This document shows positions 1 to 11,280 of a stretch of DNA of 64,000 nucleotides, piece by piece (position 1 is the first letter of the stretch; every line of letters begins with the position of its first letter). The stretch is from Ascaphus truei (lineage: Eukaryota; Chordata; Amphibia; Anura; Ascaphidae), in NCBI GenBank assembly GCA_036426205.1, contig CM071570.1, forward strand, positions 53,279,087-53,343,086. The letters run 5' to 3'. The notes beneath the pieces are model-generated. The model searched no databases. It worked only from the letters and a program-made list of their open reading frames with translations, and was not told the origin of the DNA. Made by a program: the position numbers and the translations under genes.

Positions 1-1002
1 TTTATTATCTTTTATCACATATGAGCACCTTTAATAATGGTTCACCGTATTATTCACAGTTTATTATACCTCTATTGGAAGCGCCTCACATTTTTTTGTA
101 GTACCTCATTATCACCAGGTATCAGAGCTTAGCAAACAGCATGGGAATAAGTAACCTGGTAATATTACTCATTTGCTTGTACCACATAAAAAATATTGTT
201 AGCTCAATATCGCCATGCTTAAAATTCGCTTATCACTGCTTTACAACTGACAATATGGTGAATTGATCGATAAATAAAATGAATCACTAATAACACCAAT
301 ATTTTCATTAATCAACCCTTGGGGAATTTAGGCCCCTCTTTAGAATGCTGTGAAGCTGTTTACCCATTATCTTAGTCTCCCTTTCCATCTCCCTCTTTGG
401 GCCAAATACACAAAGATCCATTAAGTTCAGGCCCATAACGTTGTTTTATCAAAATCAATAACGGACGTCATGTTCCCTGAAGTTAATGGAGAACCTCAAA
501 ATTGCATAATTTTATGCAACAACTATGGCCGTTCTGGACCCTATTAGCATACGCTTAAAAACCTGTTAACATTCTGTAGTGAATGTGTGTTAAAAAAGTA
601 TGGGCAGATACGCGTTAACATATACTAACACAACCGCGTTAAAACTTTATAATACAAATACGCAATGGCAAATATCTTGCGTATCACCATTGCAGAAGCA
701 GGCCGCACATGCGAGTTAACACCTAATACACCCAAGCACAAGATATAGTAGCGTTAGGTATGAAACAATCAAGAATTTGAAATTAATAGAGAACATACCA
801 ACATTCATAGAGAAGCATGGTTCAGGCTCAGGATAAAGCACCTGGTCCCACCTGGTCCCGGCATTTCGAATTCGGATTCAGTTACATCTTCTCATAAATG
901 GAACAGAGGACCACTATGCCAAACTGTTTCTGGAGCTGTGCTAAAAAACTAGCACAGATTAAAAAAATAGGATTGGGAGGAACATCTTCAAATCCATTAA
1001 TG
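1..1002. other. AT-rich sequence, nothing recognised
   Basis: No open reading frame of interest, no RNA gene and no clear repeat boundary was seen. The base composition matches the surrounding non-coding DNA. Confidence 0.5.
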
Positions 1003-1150
1003 TTCTAGGACTGTGGTTCTCAATTCCAGTCATCAAGTCCCACCAAGAGGACAGGTTTTTAGGATTTAAGGAGGTAGCTCAATCAAAATGACTGAGTCAC
1101 TGATTAAGCCACCTGTGCTGAAGCAGGGATATCCTTAAAACCTGACCTTT
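1003..1150. repeat. Palindromic MITE-like fragment
   Basis: The two halves are imperfect inverted copies: GACAGGTTTTTAGGAT on the left against a right half whose complement reads GTCAGGTTTTAAGGAT, with a self-complementary centre around CAATCAAAATGACTGA. The left end (GACTGTGGTTCTCAA) resembles a DNA-transposon end that I remember as common in fish and frog genomes. It abuts the L2 fragment that follows. Family assignment is from memory only. Confidence 0.45.
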
Positions 1151-1157
1151 CAAAAAT

Positions 1158-1660
1158 ACACGCTTTCCTCTGTTGTTCGACTGCTAAAAAACTCTGACAC
1201 AGGCCCTCATTCTTTCCCGTCTAGATTATTGTAACCTCCTGCTATCTGGCCTTCCTGCCTTTCACCTGTCTCCCCTACAATCTATCCTAAACTCTGCTAC
1301 CAGAATCACTCTACTCTTTCCTAAATCTGTCTCAGCGTCTTCCCTGCAGAAATTACTCTCCTGGCTTCCTATGAAATCCCGTATCACACACTCAATTCTC
1401 CTCCTCACTTTTAATGCTTTACACTCTTCTGCTCCTCCTTACATTTCAGCCCTCATTTCTCTCTATAAACCACCACGACTCTTGTTTTCTGCTCAAGGAT
1501 ATCTTCTCTCTACCCCTTTTGTATCTAAAGCCCTCTCCCGCATTAAACCTTTCTCACGGACTGCCCCACACCTCTGGAATGCCCTTACCCTCGATATCTG
1601 ACTAGCACCCTCTCTATCCACCTTTAAGACCTATCTTAAAACACACCTGCTTAACGAAGC
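1158..1660 (+). pseudogene. L2 LINE, 3' end of ORF2
   Basis: The frame starting at 1200 reads through residues such as LILSRLDYCN, LLLSGLPA and SWLPMKSRI, then LLTFNALHSSAPPYIS. These are the conserved blocks at the C-terminal side of L2 reverse transcriptases. The frame stops at 1599-1601 and LINE-like coding continues in another frame to about 1660. Endonuclease and catalytic reverse transcriptase are missing, so this is an ordinary 5'-truncated L2. About 130 bp of AT-rich tail follows before CR1 copy 1. Confidence 0.75.
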
Positions 1661-1830
1661 ATATGAGTTTTTAGTTTTCCTTGCTGTTTGTGCTATTGTC
1701 TACTTTTCTCTTTATATATTTCTGAGGTTCTTGTGTGGGACATGTGACAATTTAGCAGCATCTTCCAGGAATATCATTAGTTATTTAGCAATCTTAATCT
1801 AAATGCGTTATTACCCAATAAAAATAATTA

Positions 1831-3025
1831 CATAGTTACATAGTAGATGAGGTTAAAAAAAGATGTACGTCCATCAATTTCAACCTATGCTAAATTTAGA
1901 CAACAGATACTTTATCCTATCTATACTAACTTATTGATCTAGAGGAAGGCAAACAAAAATCCTAATTATGGGAAAAATAAATTCCTTCCTGTCTCCAAGA
2001 ATTGGCAATAAGTTTAATCCCTGGATCAACATCCTTCCCATGTTTACTTATTTGGTATATCCCTGTATACCTTTCCTTTCTAAAAAGATGACCAACATTT
2101 TTTTGAACAAATCTATTGTATCTGCCATCACAGTCTCCGTGGGTAATGAATTCCACATTTTAACTGCCCTTACTCTAAAGAACCCTTTCATTTGTTGCTG
2201 GTGAAATCTCCATTCCTCCAACCTAAAGGTATTGTCCCCAAATATATTTGTATATAGTTATCATATCCCCTCTTAGACGCCTATTTTCTAATGTAAATAA
2301 ATATAATTTAGCTATCCTCTCCTCATAAGTTAGATTGTCCATCCCCTTTATTAATTTGGTAGCTCTTCTCTGCCCTCTCTCTAGTTCCATAATGTCTTTT
2401 CTAAGGATTGGTGCCCAAATTTGTACTCCATACTCAAGGTGTGGTCTTACTAATGCTTTATAAAGGGGCATAATTATGTTTATTTCCCTTCTAGCCATTG
2501 CCCGTTTAATGCAAGAATATCTTGTTCGCCTTTGCAGCTATTGCATGACTTTGGGCATTATTGCTAAGCCTGCTGTCTACAAGCACTCCTAAACCTTCTC
2601 CATCAAGGATTCCCCAATTTATCCCTGTTTAATGTGTGTCGCCAGTTTATTCTTGCATCCCAAATGCATAACCTTACATTTATATGTATTAAACCTCATC
2701 TGCCATTTACCTACCCACCTTTCTAGTCTCTCCAAGTCCTTCTGGAGAGAAATGACATCCTGCTCTGATTCTACTATAGTACCTTACACAATTTAGTATC
2801 ATCAGCAAAGATGGAGACTTTGCTCTCGATGCCAACCTCAAGGTCATTAATAAACACGTTAAAAAGCAGGGGTCCCAGTACCGATCCTTGAGGTACTCGA
2901 CTCACGACTTTAGCCCAACCTGAAAAAGTTCAATTTATGACAACCCTATGTTGTCTATCCTTCAACCATTTTTCAATCCAGGTGCATACATTATTACTGA
3001 GTCCAATTTGCTTTATTTTGTACAC
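1831..3025 (-). mobile_element. CR1 LINE, copy 1, 5'-truncated
   Basis: The element runs right to left. Its 3' tail lies at 1831-1900 and its coding part at 2223-3020. On the minus strand 2223-2498 encodes INIIMPLYKALVRPHLEYGV and RRATKLIKG, the C-terminal end of a CR1 reverse transcriptase. Farther right the wording for the catalytic box region is present but the frame is broken. Homology to the other two CR1 copies (20180-24100 and 32932-35200) stops near 3025, where the sequence turns into unrelated AT-rich DNA. Confidence 0.85.
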
Positions 3026-4242
3026 CAACGTCTACACTATCATTTTACCGTTATCTGAATTGAATAAATCTGATCCTATAAATTTTATAACTCGGATATT
3101 CATTTGTTCCCTTGATAAGCATAACAGCCTATTCTGCATTTCCTTTTAGGACTTATAAAAGATTTTTTCATTCGTTAAAAACATAAGTCAACAGTTAGCT
3201 TGACTAAAATAAACAGTATAGAGTTTTCCTCTAATTTATCTTTCACTTCATTTCCTACTCAATTTTAGGCTAATATGGTTACCAGCAAATATACTTTATT
3301 TCCTAGGAATTTTTGGGGATAAAATCTTCTGCAAATATGATAATCACTGTTTCAAATAATAGGAATATTGTGTTCCTACAGTACATAATACACTTTATCA
3401 TGATGCCTTCTGGATTACCAATTAGCATTTTAGTATACTAATAATGAATTCATACTTTTTGCAATATTCTTTAGATTCTTTAGATTTCTGTGCACTTTTT
3501 AAAATATATTTTGATAATATTCACTTGCCAAAAGAATCTTTAGAGAAGAAACTATATTAGCATTTACATTTTTTTCCTTGTATTACTAAATCAGTGTAGG
3601 TTTTTGCAAAGTCTTTACAGAGCAAGTAACAAAGTACAAGTTTATAGTCTGAAACATTTCCTGTATGACCTAAAAAAAATATGAATTGATGGCATTTTCC
3701 CCGAAACAATGCTCTTATTTATGAAACAGATTTCTGTGGCAATTCTTGAAGATGCATCTTTCAGAACAAATAGCATTAGTTTTTATTAACCTGTTGTTTC
3801 CGATTGTGGAAAAAATGAAAAATCCTAACTACAGTGTAATTGGCCTATTGTATATTTATGTTTTTTTTTTAGTACTCCAATTCAGTTTCCCTTTATCATG
3901 TGTTCTAGCAACAAGAAAAAAATAAGAACCTTTAGCAAAGTTATATAAAGATGTATTGATTTAATGTTATTGGTGCAAATGTTGATAACTAATTAACAAT
4001 AAGAAATTATAACTCTGCAGTATTAAATCTTGACGTGTCAAATGGTAGAGATGGGAAAGTCACATTTGGAGCATTTTAGGGATTGTAAAAGACTTTGGGG
4101 GTTATTTACTTAGAGACAATTTTAGCATTAGCACTTGCATGCTGAGGCAGGATATTTTTGTTAAATAGCATAAGCAGTGAGCTTTTATACAATATATGTT
4201 TCAACTAATAAATGCAATCATAGCTTTAATTTTTGCCACAAA
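3026..4242. other. AT-rich sequence, nothing recognised
   Basis: Possibly contains very decayed CR1 sequence (a GATAATCACTGTTTC stretch near 3340 resembles a stretch in CR1 copy 2), but no element boundary or coding frame can be supported. Confidence 0.4.
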
Positions 4243-5090
4243 TGTTGTGAAAGCGCAAGTGTATCGCCCTCCTGGTTGGCTACTGCTTGCTATAAGGGGT
4301 TAACTGTCTGGGCTCACCAAGTTATGCCCCTCCCTTGTTACCTCGTGATGTCAGTGTAGCCATGTCTGGTTTTGGCTACTAATCTGTCCTGCCTAGCATG
4401 TATGTCCTGGTATCAGTGCAGGCAGTGGTAGGCCCAATCTGGGTTTTCCCCTGCAATAAGCAGCTCCTTTGAGTGACAAGGAGAGACGGGCCTGAGGTCT
4501 GTGTTCTGCCCAATCAGGGGCTCAGATTTGGGACTCTCTCCCATGGTACTTAAGGGACTGCACCAGAGAGTGAGAGAGTGATTACTCTAAGTTTGGAATC
4601 AGGGCTCTGACCATTTCCATCCCCTCCGTTAGGGGAGTGGGAAAGATACCCATCATCCCACCAGGGGGGAAGAGCAGAGGACTGGCTCTGGAGGCCTTTT
4701 GCATCAGGGTTGAGTCAAGGGACCATCCGGAGGAAGGGACAGAGAGTTGTACCAGTTGTATGCTGATACCTGTTGGTGTGAGAATAAAGTTCCAGTTCTT
4801 TTATAAAATATACTTCTGCCTGAGACAACAATCTTCCAGGGTGAGTATCAGAGGGTTCTCCTGCAAGGATTGTCTCCAGCATCCCTGGAGCCTGCAAGAG
4901 ATGGAGGCACTGAAGCACCGAGAGGACTAACCATCACCCCAAAAGCCTGTTCTGTCTTCCCCATACCACCGGCGGAAAGCTCAGCATCCTGTGAACCAGC
5001 AGGTAAACAGCATTACACACCCTCTAATAGGCAGATCTCCCAGACGATGGGGGAGAACCTGTTAAATCAGTGTGAAGGGTATAAATAGCC
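4243..5090 (+). repeat. LTR-like unclassified repeat, copy 1
   Basis: This GC-richer block has the order expected of a retroviral-type LTR plus leader: a promoter-like stretch, the phrase GTTGTATGCTGATACC, a polyadenylation signal AATAAAG near 4784, about 100 bp of U5-like sequence, the phrase GCAAGAGATGGAGGC, and a splice-donor-like CAGGTAAAC near 5000. The same ordered landmarks occur at 7632-8218, at 24830-25394 plus 29831-30090, and at 37660-38860. No coding sequence is attached. The family is not one I can name. Confidence 0.5.
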
Positions 5091-5173
5091 ACACCCTTTA
5101 TCTAGAAGCAGATTCTTCAGAGCTCTGACTGGGGCCTCATTTAAGTCCTGTAATATAGGTTGTAACTGTCTAG

Positions 5174-5888
5174 TCTGCCGTTAGTTATGATAGTAGAGTG
5201 AGTGTAGTGCTCAACAATCAGACACGGTTCCGTCTGTAGAGAGTATATATAACATGAGTATCCAGATGAAGATGTAGTGTCCACATAATAATAATAATAT
5301 AGTTGAACTGGAGGGGATAAGTGTCTAGTGGAGTCCACGTGACACCCACATCGATTAACACTTCAATAAGAACCCAACCAGTATATGAATGAATGTATAA
5401 TAATGTCCGTTGTGTACAGGGTATATCATAAGGCACTGCGGCTCTTTACCTGTACATTCCGAGGGGCACTGAAATCATCTGTGGCGTGCAATCCATCCAG
5501 GTGTAGATTCAGAATTGTAGTAGATGTAGACAGAGCACAGCCAGGGAAATCCTGCTTCTGTATCAAGAGAAAGAGAAAAAAAGCCAGCACTCCAAACTTA
5601 GATTATTGATCATTTATTGCATGCTAAAAACAAATAAAACAGACTACATGAACGCACCTACGCGTTTCATGCACCAGCACTTTATTATCACCTTGATAAG
5701 TGCTGGTGCATGAAACGCGTAGGTGCGTTCATGTAGTCCGTTTTTACTGTTTTTCTAGCATGCAATAAATTGATCACTAATCTAAGTTTGGAGTTGCCTG
5801 GCTATTTTTTCCTTTCTCTGGATACCAGAAGCAGGATTTCCCTGGCTGTGCTCTGTCTACATCTACTACAATTCTGCCGTTAGTTATG
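5174..5888. mobile_element. Foldback element with 16-bp flanking direct repeat
   Basis: TCTGCCGTTAGTTATG occurs exactly at 5174-5189 and 5873-5888 and brackets the unit. Inside, 5511-5682 and 5699-5874 are long inverted arms (about 170 bp each, small differences) around a 16-nt loop. About 320 bp of non-palindromic sequence precedes the left arm. Each arm has a GCATGAAACGCGTAGGTGC core. A 16-bp duplication is too long for hAT, Tc1 or Harbinger elements and fits target-primed retrotransposition or a Penelope-like process. No protein is encoded. Confidence 0.7.
5690..5725 (+). ncRNA. Hammerhead-like ribozyme core, degenerate
   Basis: The right foldback arm reads TTGATAA, a TGC/GCA stem with a TGGT loop, then GAAACGCGTA. 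This has the order of a hammerhead core (CUGANGA, stem II, GAAA, very short stem III, UH cleavage site), but two core bases differ from consensus (C3 and G8). A matching copy lies on the opposite strand of the left arm. Short stem III motifs of the GAAACGCGU type are known from Penelope-like elements. Activity is unlikely for this copy. Confidence 0.45.
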
Positions 5889-7564
5889 TCCTGTCGCTAT
5901 TTGTTATTTTACATTTTAGTAGCGTGCCCTGTAGTGTTCTTTAGTGAGCGCCTGTTAGAAGATCAGAAAGCTATGTCTGTGGGAGAAGTATGCTGTTCTC
6001 ATATTGTTACCCATAATGTCACCTGAACTTATGTGTAATCGGCCCAACCAGAAGGATGTCAATGCATCACTGTCTCCATGCAATCTGTTTCCACTCTATT
6101 CTGTGCAACGGGTAACTAAGATAAGTACCTCCTCTGGATAGGACTGGAACCTACTAGAGGATTATTCCCTAAAAGCTTTTATTTGCCGCGTTCTGTATTG
6201 TATCATCCCTGTCTATATTTGTGAAGTTTTTCTGGACAGTGTTCAATAGACAAGCTTTTTATGTTATAAAAGTTTCAATAATAGGTGTGAACATTAGTTA
6301 AGTGCTGCAGATAACTATTTCATTGTTTTTTGTTCACGCTACAGCAGGGCAACACTATAAACACGTCTCTAAGCATGCTTCTTGTACTTGAAGTAAATAG
6401 CTTTATGTACAGTAGCTACTGTACAGTAGGAGCATTATGTGACACATAGCATGCAAATGCAGAAGCGAACACATAAGATTCATATTTTCAAATGCCGACT
6501 GGCAGCAGCACAATGTATTCTAGGATTTTACCTTTTTGTTTTAGCTTAAGTGAATAGCCCCTTTTTAGTTTATACACAATGATCACCTCTATTGAACGCT
6601 GGCGATGACAGAGGCTAAGGAAGGAAGATTGATTATTAGGGGGGAAGGAAAATGCAAAATCCAGGGCAATCCAAGGGCATACAGTACACAGGTAAGGCAA
6701 TGTAACTTGAGGGTTAAGTCAAGAGCAAACTCTAGAGCAATCCGAGGTCAGACCCAGGAAGTAGGCAGTAAATACTTAGCTTGAGACTTGGCAGGAGCAG
6801 GGGTGTAAACTGGGAAAGAGTTGCACACAAGGATTGTTACAACTTCTTGATCCTAAATAGGCTATACAGGAAATGGCTGAGTCTTAAGTCACAATGTTTC
6901 TGGGAGTTGTAGTTCTCCTGTGTCTCCAGCCTCTGAGACAAATGCAACATTTCAGCCAGAATAAACCCCCATGAGGGTAGGACTTCTTTGTACTACAGAT
7001 CCTGGCCAAGTGTAATCGATCTTACATTACCATCTTATGCCATCTATAACTACTGTATATGCAAAAAACATTTTAGATGGAGTGAAGTGCTATGTCATAT
7101 TCATGCTTAGTTTTCAAAGTATTTATGTTTCTATATGAATTATGTTTTAAAATTAACTATGAATTCATTCTGAACTAAACATGACCACACACAGACTGAT
7201 ATTTTCAAGGTTTTTGTTGTAAATTATATACATTTTTTTTAGATTAAGCCATTCATGCACATTTATCCTGTGTTCATTTGGTGTACGTATGTATCAGTTT
7301 TTTGGAAACAATTAATGTAAATTCTGTCAGTTGAGTGATGTATTTCCCAGGATGTTTAAAGGGTTCTAAACTGTCTTTAGAGAGTTCTCTCCAAGATAAA
7401 GGGAGATTCTGGTTGTGACTTTAATTTGGTTTCTCAAACATAATATAAGTAGCCCTTAATAAAATATTATATAGGCATGAGTGATATTAGGAGTGAAATG
7501 TTAGGGGTAGGGTTAGTCTTATGTACCATGGTATTATTGGGAAGAGTCAGGCTCTATATCATTA
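5889..7564. other. Non-coding, nothing recognised
   Basis: No gene is seen. Positions 6600-6960 are somewhat richer in GC and may be an old LTR-type fragment, but no landmark supports a call. TACAGTA/TACTGTA appears three times in a 20-bp stretch near 6410. Confidence 0.4.
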
Positions 7565-7594
7565 CTGTGGTTCTATCATAATAATAATAATAGT

Positions 7595-7630
<36 letters not shown>

Positions 7631-7631
7631 T
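7565..7631. repeat. (TAA)n microsatellite
   Basis: A nearly pure run of ATA/TAA triplets. It lies inside or at the edge of LTR-like repeat copy 2. Confidence 0.9.
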
Positions 7632-8218
7632 CTTCCTCAATTTAGGCAGTTGCCTCTACCCCTGAGAGAGGCTAGTCTACCCAACCCAGTAGTGCAGGGC
7701 TCTGCTTACTGAAGCCCTCCCTGCAGGGAGAGGTGTGAGACTATTTCCCTTACCCTACCAGAGGGTAAGGGAAGAGCAAGTACTGATCCTGGTGGCCAGT
7801 GGCTGGGAGTGTATGTCCAGGGACATCCTGAGGGTGAAGACCCTGTTGCTGAGGACTGATTCCAGTGTATGCTGTATACTGCTTCTGATTGCTGTGCGGT
7901 TGCATAAGAATAAAGATCGCCCGTTTTCATATACTGCCTAAGACGGAAATCTAACAGGAAGAAGAAGAGATAAGTTCTCCTGCAGAGATTTCTCCCCACA
8001 TCTCTGGGGGCTGCAAGAGATGGAGGCGCTGTCACCGTGAGTACGATTCGGGTAATACCCCAGAAGCCTGTCCTGACCTCCCCTATACCACCAGGTGGGA
8101 GACTCAGGGCTACTGTTTATCAGCAGGTATACACCACACTATTTCAAGTAACCAGTGTAGTCTATCCCACAATAGAACCTATCTGAGATTGGGGGGGTGG
8201 GGGGAGGGGAACAGGTTA
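7632..8218 (+). repeat. LTR-like unclassified repeat, copy 2
   Basis: Shares landmarks in order with the repeat at 4243-5090: GTGTATGCTGTATACTG, AATAAAG near 7909, TTCTCCTGCAGAGATT, GCAAGAGATGGAGGCGCTG near 8011, ACCCCAGAAGCCTGTCCTG, a CAGGTATAC splice-donor-like site near 8123, and a G-rich 3' end. Similarity is strongest in the last 250 bp. Confidence 0.5.
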
Positions 8219-8478
8219 CAGTACTATAAGCCACTTATCAAAGTTTAGTGAATGAACCCCTCAGTCTATAAATTGTGCACACGTGCTTAAAAGCTGCTGT
8301 ATTCCATTTTGACAGAGGTCGCTATTTTTAAATGTTAAGTGTAGCTATTTTCATGTGCCCTGTGTTAAAGGGTCTGCTAATATGAATGCAAAGTGCTTCA
8401 ACTAGTACAGACACACCTTTTAGAGGTACTGTATCTCTAAAACAGGGTTGTAGTTTTATCTGAGGAATGTCCAGTAAT

Positions 8479-8580
8479 GACCATTTATTTTATTTTTATT
8501 TATAAAAATGTTTTACCAGGAAGTAATACATTGAGTTACCTCTCGTTTTCAAGTATGTCCTGGGACATTTAATCAATAAA
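8479..8580. repeat. Dispersed repeat fragment
   Basis: TTTTACCAGGAAGTAATACA and CTCTCGTTTTCAAGTATGTC form a segment that I remember as a widespread interspersed repeat in frog and fish genomes. The rest of 8219-9434 shows nothing else that can be supported. Confidence 0.35.
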
Positions 8581-9434
8581 TGGCTCTATTAGATAAAACT
8601 TTTAACAAGATTATAATAATAAATAAATATATCTATCTGATCTTCTCAGTTATACTAACCCTCCTCCTACTGCAGCTGGATATTGTAAAAATTGATATAG
8701 GGCAGCTAGAGATGCACAAATTAGCACTTACAGTACCTACTGTACAGAACCTTTCCCATAAATCCTCCAATAAACAGTACTGCAGCACTCTATATTTATA
8801 CATATGCAACACCACCTAAACAATCTTAAACTCTAGTTTAGTCTCAATGTAAAGTATTTGTGTAAAGCTTAGTGGTAATACCCATTAGTGATACACATAC
8901 ACATATAAATACTTTGCTGCCAGTATTCTTTTGAACTTGATAGCAACTGATAGACACGTTCTAAATGTCACTTTATTCTACACACAACAGCTCTTTGAAT
9001 GGAAAGGGTATCACATAAAACTAATCCTCATGAAACCTCCCTTGAGAAGGCATTATTTTCCAGTATAAAGTGAGGATTCTAGTGTGGACTTAGAAAATGT
9101 CTTGTGGTAAGACTCTTTTATGTTTGTGTAAATCTGTCATTTAGTTTTAGATACTCTTACTCTGTGCAAACCTTTGAAAGGTAAAGGTAATCTCTGTTTC
9201 ACAAAGAATGTTATGGGAAGCCTGATTCCACTTACAAAGAATCTGTTTGATCTCTGTTTTGTATATTTATCTCCCTTCTACCTCTTGGTTATGTGCTTTA
9301 GAATGATTCCCTCGATTTTGCAAGACATTTTATATGAGTTACTGCTATGGGACTTTCTGTAGTTTGAACTTTCTCTTTTCGTAGTGATCAGGTATATCAT
9401 TTATTACAATTTATCATCTCTTTCTGTTTGGATA

Positions 9435-9477
9435 TGGATATATATAAATATGGATATATATATATATGGATATATAT
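9435..9477. repeat. GGATATATAT microsatellite
   Basis: Short array of GGATATATA-type units immediately before the hammerhead-bearing tandem array. Confidence 0.8.
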
Positions 9478-9776
9478 ACTTAGTTATGTTACGGTGGGTA
9501 AAAAAAAGTGACAAAAACCCTCCACAGCAAAGCATATAGCAAATGGAAATATAACTGTATGCTCATTTGCATGTCTTAGACAGGTCTGCAACCCCACCTT
9601 TCAACATTATCACCCAGCACTTCCACTGCAGCAAGGGATTCTGGGAAATGACATGCAAATGAGCATACAGTGCCACTTTTTGCTTCAAAACCATTTTTAA
9701 CATGGTTCCCTATAGGCTTAAGCTTGCTGTATGGTCACAGCTTTGAACACAGCTAGGGTTAAGATGCATAGCCAGT

Positions 9777-9835
9777 AAACCCACCCACAGACAGCCGTTT
9801 CGACCTTAATGGGTCTCATCAGTGTGGGGTTGGTT
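9777..9835 (-). ncRNA. Hammerhead ribozyme, type I, unit 1
   Basis: Read on the minus strand: stem I 5' strand ending CCCCACA, then CTGATGA, a G, stem II ACC/GGT with loop CATTAA, C, GAAA, a two-pair stem III (AC/GT) with loop GGCT, then cleavage triplet GTC, then stem I 3' strand TGTGGG. All invariant core bases are present and the GTC sits directly before stem I, as required for self-cleavage. The tiny stem III matches hammerheads of newt satellite DNA and Penelope-like elements, which work best as dimers. The tandem layout here would supply that. Confidence 0.75.
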
Positions 9836-10173
9836 ATACCAGCTATGCAAAAATGAAGCAATGAGGATGGGTTTTACCATACTTAGTTAAGTTATGGTGG
9901 GGAAAAAAAAGTGACAAAAACCCTCCACAGCAAAGCATATAGCAAATGGAAATATTCCTGTATGCTCATTTGCATGTCTTAGACAGGTCTGCAACCCCAC
10001 CTTTCAACATTATCACCCAGCACACAGCACTTCCACTGCAGCAAGGGATTCTGGGAAATGATATGCAAATGAACACACAATGCCACTTTTTGCTTCAAAC
10101 CATTTTTAACATGGTTCCCTATAGGCTTAAGCTTGCTGCATGGTCACAGCCAGGGTTAAGATGCATAGCCAGT

Positions 10174-10232
10174 AAACCCACCCTCAGACAGCCGTTTCGA
10201 CCTTAATGGGTCTCATCAGTGTGGGGTTGGTT
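10174..10232 (-). ncRNA. Hammerhead ribozyme, type I, unit 2
   Basis: Same core as the unit 1 ribozyme, 397 bp away: CTGATGA, stem II ACC/GGT, GAAAC, loop GGCT, GTC. One change in the stem I 3' strand (TGAGGG instead of TGTGGG) weakens one pair but leaves the core intact. Cleavage at both sites would release a monomer of about 397 nt. Confidence 0.7.
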
Positions 10233-10509
10233 ATACCGGCTATGCCGAAATGAAGCAATGAGGATGAGTTTTGCCATACTTAATTAAATTATGGTGGGTT
10301 TTTGTCACTACTTTTTTTTACCCACCATAACTTAACTAAGTATGGTAAAACCCATCCTCATTGCTTCATTTTTACTGGCTATGCATCTTAACCCTGGCTG
10401 TGTTCAAAGCTGTGACCATGCAGGCAAACTTGTTTTAAAAAAAAAAAAAGCACTACATACAACATAATGTATTTTAATTGCAGATATACAGACAGAATTG
10501 GGTCTGTTA

Positions 10510-10841
10510 CAGGCATACCCCGCATTAACGTACGCAATAGGACCAGAGCATGTATGTAAAGTGAAAATGTACTTAAAGTGAAGCACTACCTTTTTTCCAC
10601 TTATCAATGCATGTACTGTATTGCAATCGTCATATACGTGCATAACTGATGTAAATAATGCATTTGTAACAGGCTCTATAGTCTCCCCACTTGCGCATAG
10701 CTTCGGTACAGGTAGGGAGCCGGTATTGCTGTTCAGGACATGCTGACAGGCGCATGCGTGAACTGCCGTTTGCCTATTGAACGATATGTCCATACTCGCG
10801 AGTGTACTTAAAGTGAGTGTCCTTAAACCGGGGTATGTTTG
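10510..10841 (+). mobile_element. Tigger-like MITE, copy A (332 bp)
   Basis: Starts CAGGCATACCCCG and ends with an imperfect complement (CGGGGTATGTTTG), flanked by TA on both sides. CAGGCATACC is the terminal sequence of Tigger/pogo elements of the Tc1/mariner superfamily. An equally long copy lies inverted at 44939-45270. An open frame runs through both copies but reflects shared non-coding sequence, not a gene. Confidence 0.75.
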
Positions 10842-11224
10842 TAATTAAATTGCAATAGTACATTTTCGCACAGAATTATATTTTGCTGTATTAATGAAAC
10901 AGTTGTTGAATGTCCAAAACATGCAAAAACAACATTTGAGATAGTAATCTGGTTTTGGTTGCGCAAATCCATGTGGTATACACATTTTGTACAGCATGCA
11001 AATGAGGAAACGCCACAAAATTAAATAGTCATATGGTATTCAGTAAGCTGTGACACCAAAAGTCTCATCGAGACTTGCCAGGGCTGGATGGGTGTAATGC
11101 CAGAGTTAACTATGCTTTAATTAACATAGCATTATTTCCAATGTTGTTCCCCTCTCCTCTCTGCGCTCCAGCAAAGCCCCATATCAGGGTCTCAATAGGA
11201 GAAGCGCCAATACTTACATAACGG

Positions 11225-11280
11225 AACGTTTAAACTAGTTAATGTCATGTTAATGCATCATAACATGACGTTAAGCCTAT
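11225..11280. repeat. Short hairpin
   Basis: TTAATGTCATGTTA and TAACATGACGTTAA form inverted arms around ATGCATCA. Probably a MITE end or chance palindrome. The remaining sequence from 10842 to 11690 shows nothing else recognisable. Confidence 0.4.

Larger units (their letters stand above)
9478..10425 (-). mobile_element. Tandem array of ~400-bp hammerhead-bearing units
   Basis: Unit 1 (9478-9880) and unit 2 (9881-10277) are near-identical direct repeats starting ACTTAGTTA. A third, partial unit follows in inverted orientation (about 10299-10425) and lacks the ribozyme. Each complete unit holds a minus-strand hammerhead (9777-9835 and 10174-10232) and an inner inverted pair (CTCATTTGCATGTC with ACATGCAAATGAG). 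Tandem units of a few hundred bases with one type I hammerhead each are the hallmark of retrozymes, non-autonomous elements that spread through self-cleaved circular RNA. No protein is encoded. The retrozyme label is inferred from layout. Confidence 0.7.

Noticed and set aside
9549..9670. ATTTGCAT/ATGCAAAT octamers as transcription factor sites
   Set aside because: They are part of the inner inverted pair of the repeat unit; a regulatory role cannot be told from sequence alone.
10404..10793. A 129-residue open frame, similar to the 148-residue frame at 44840-45286
   Set aside because: Both lie over the two copies of the 332-bp Tigger-like MITE, so their similarity reflects the repeat, not a conserved protein.
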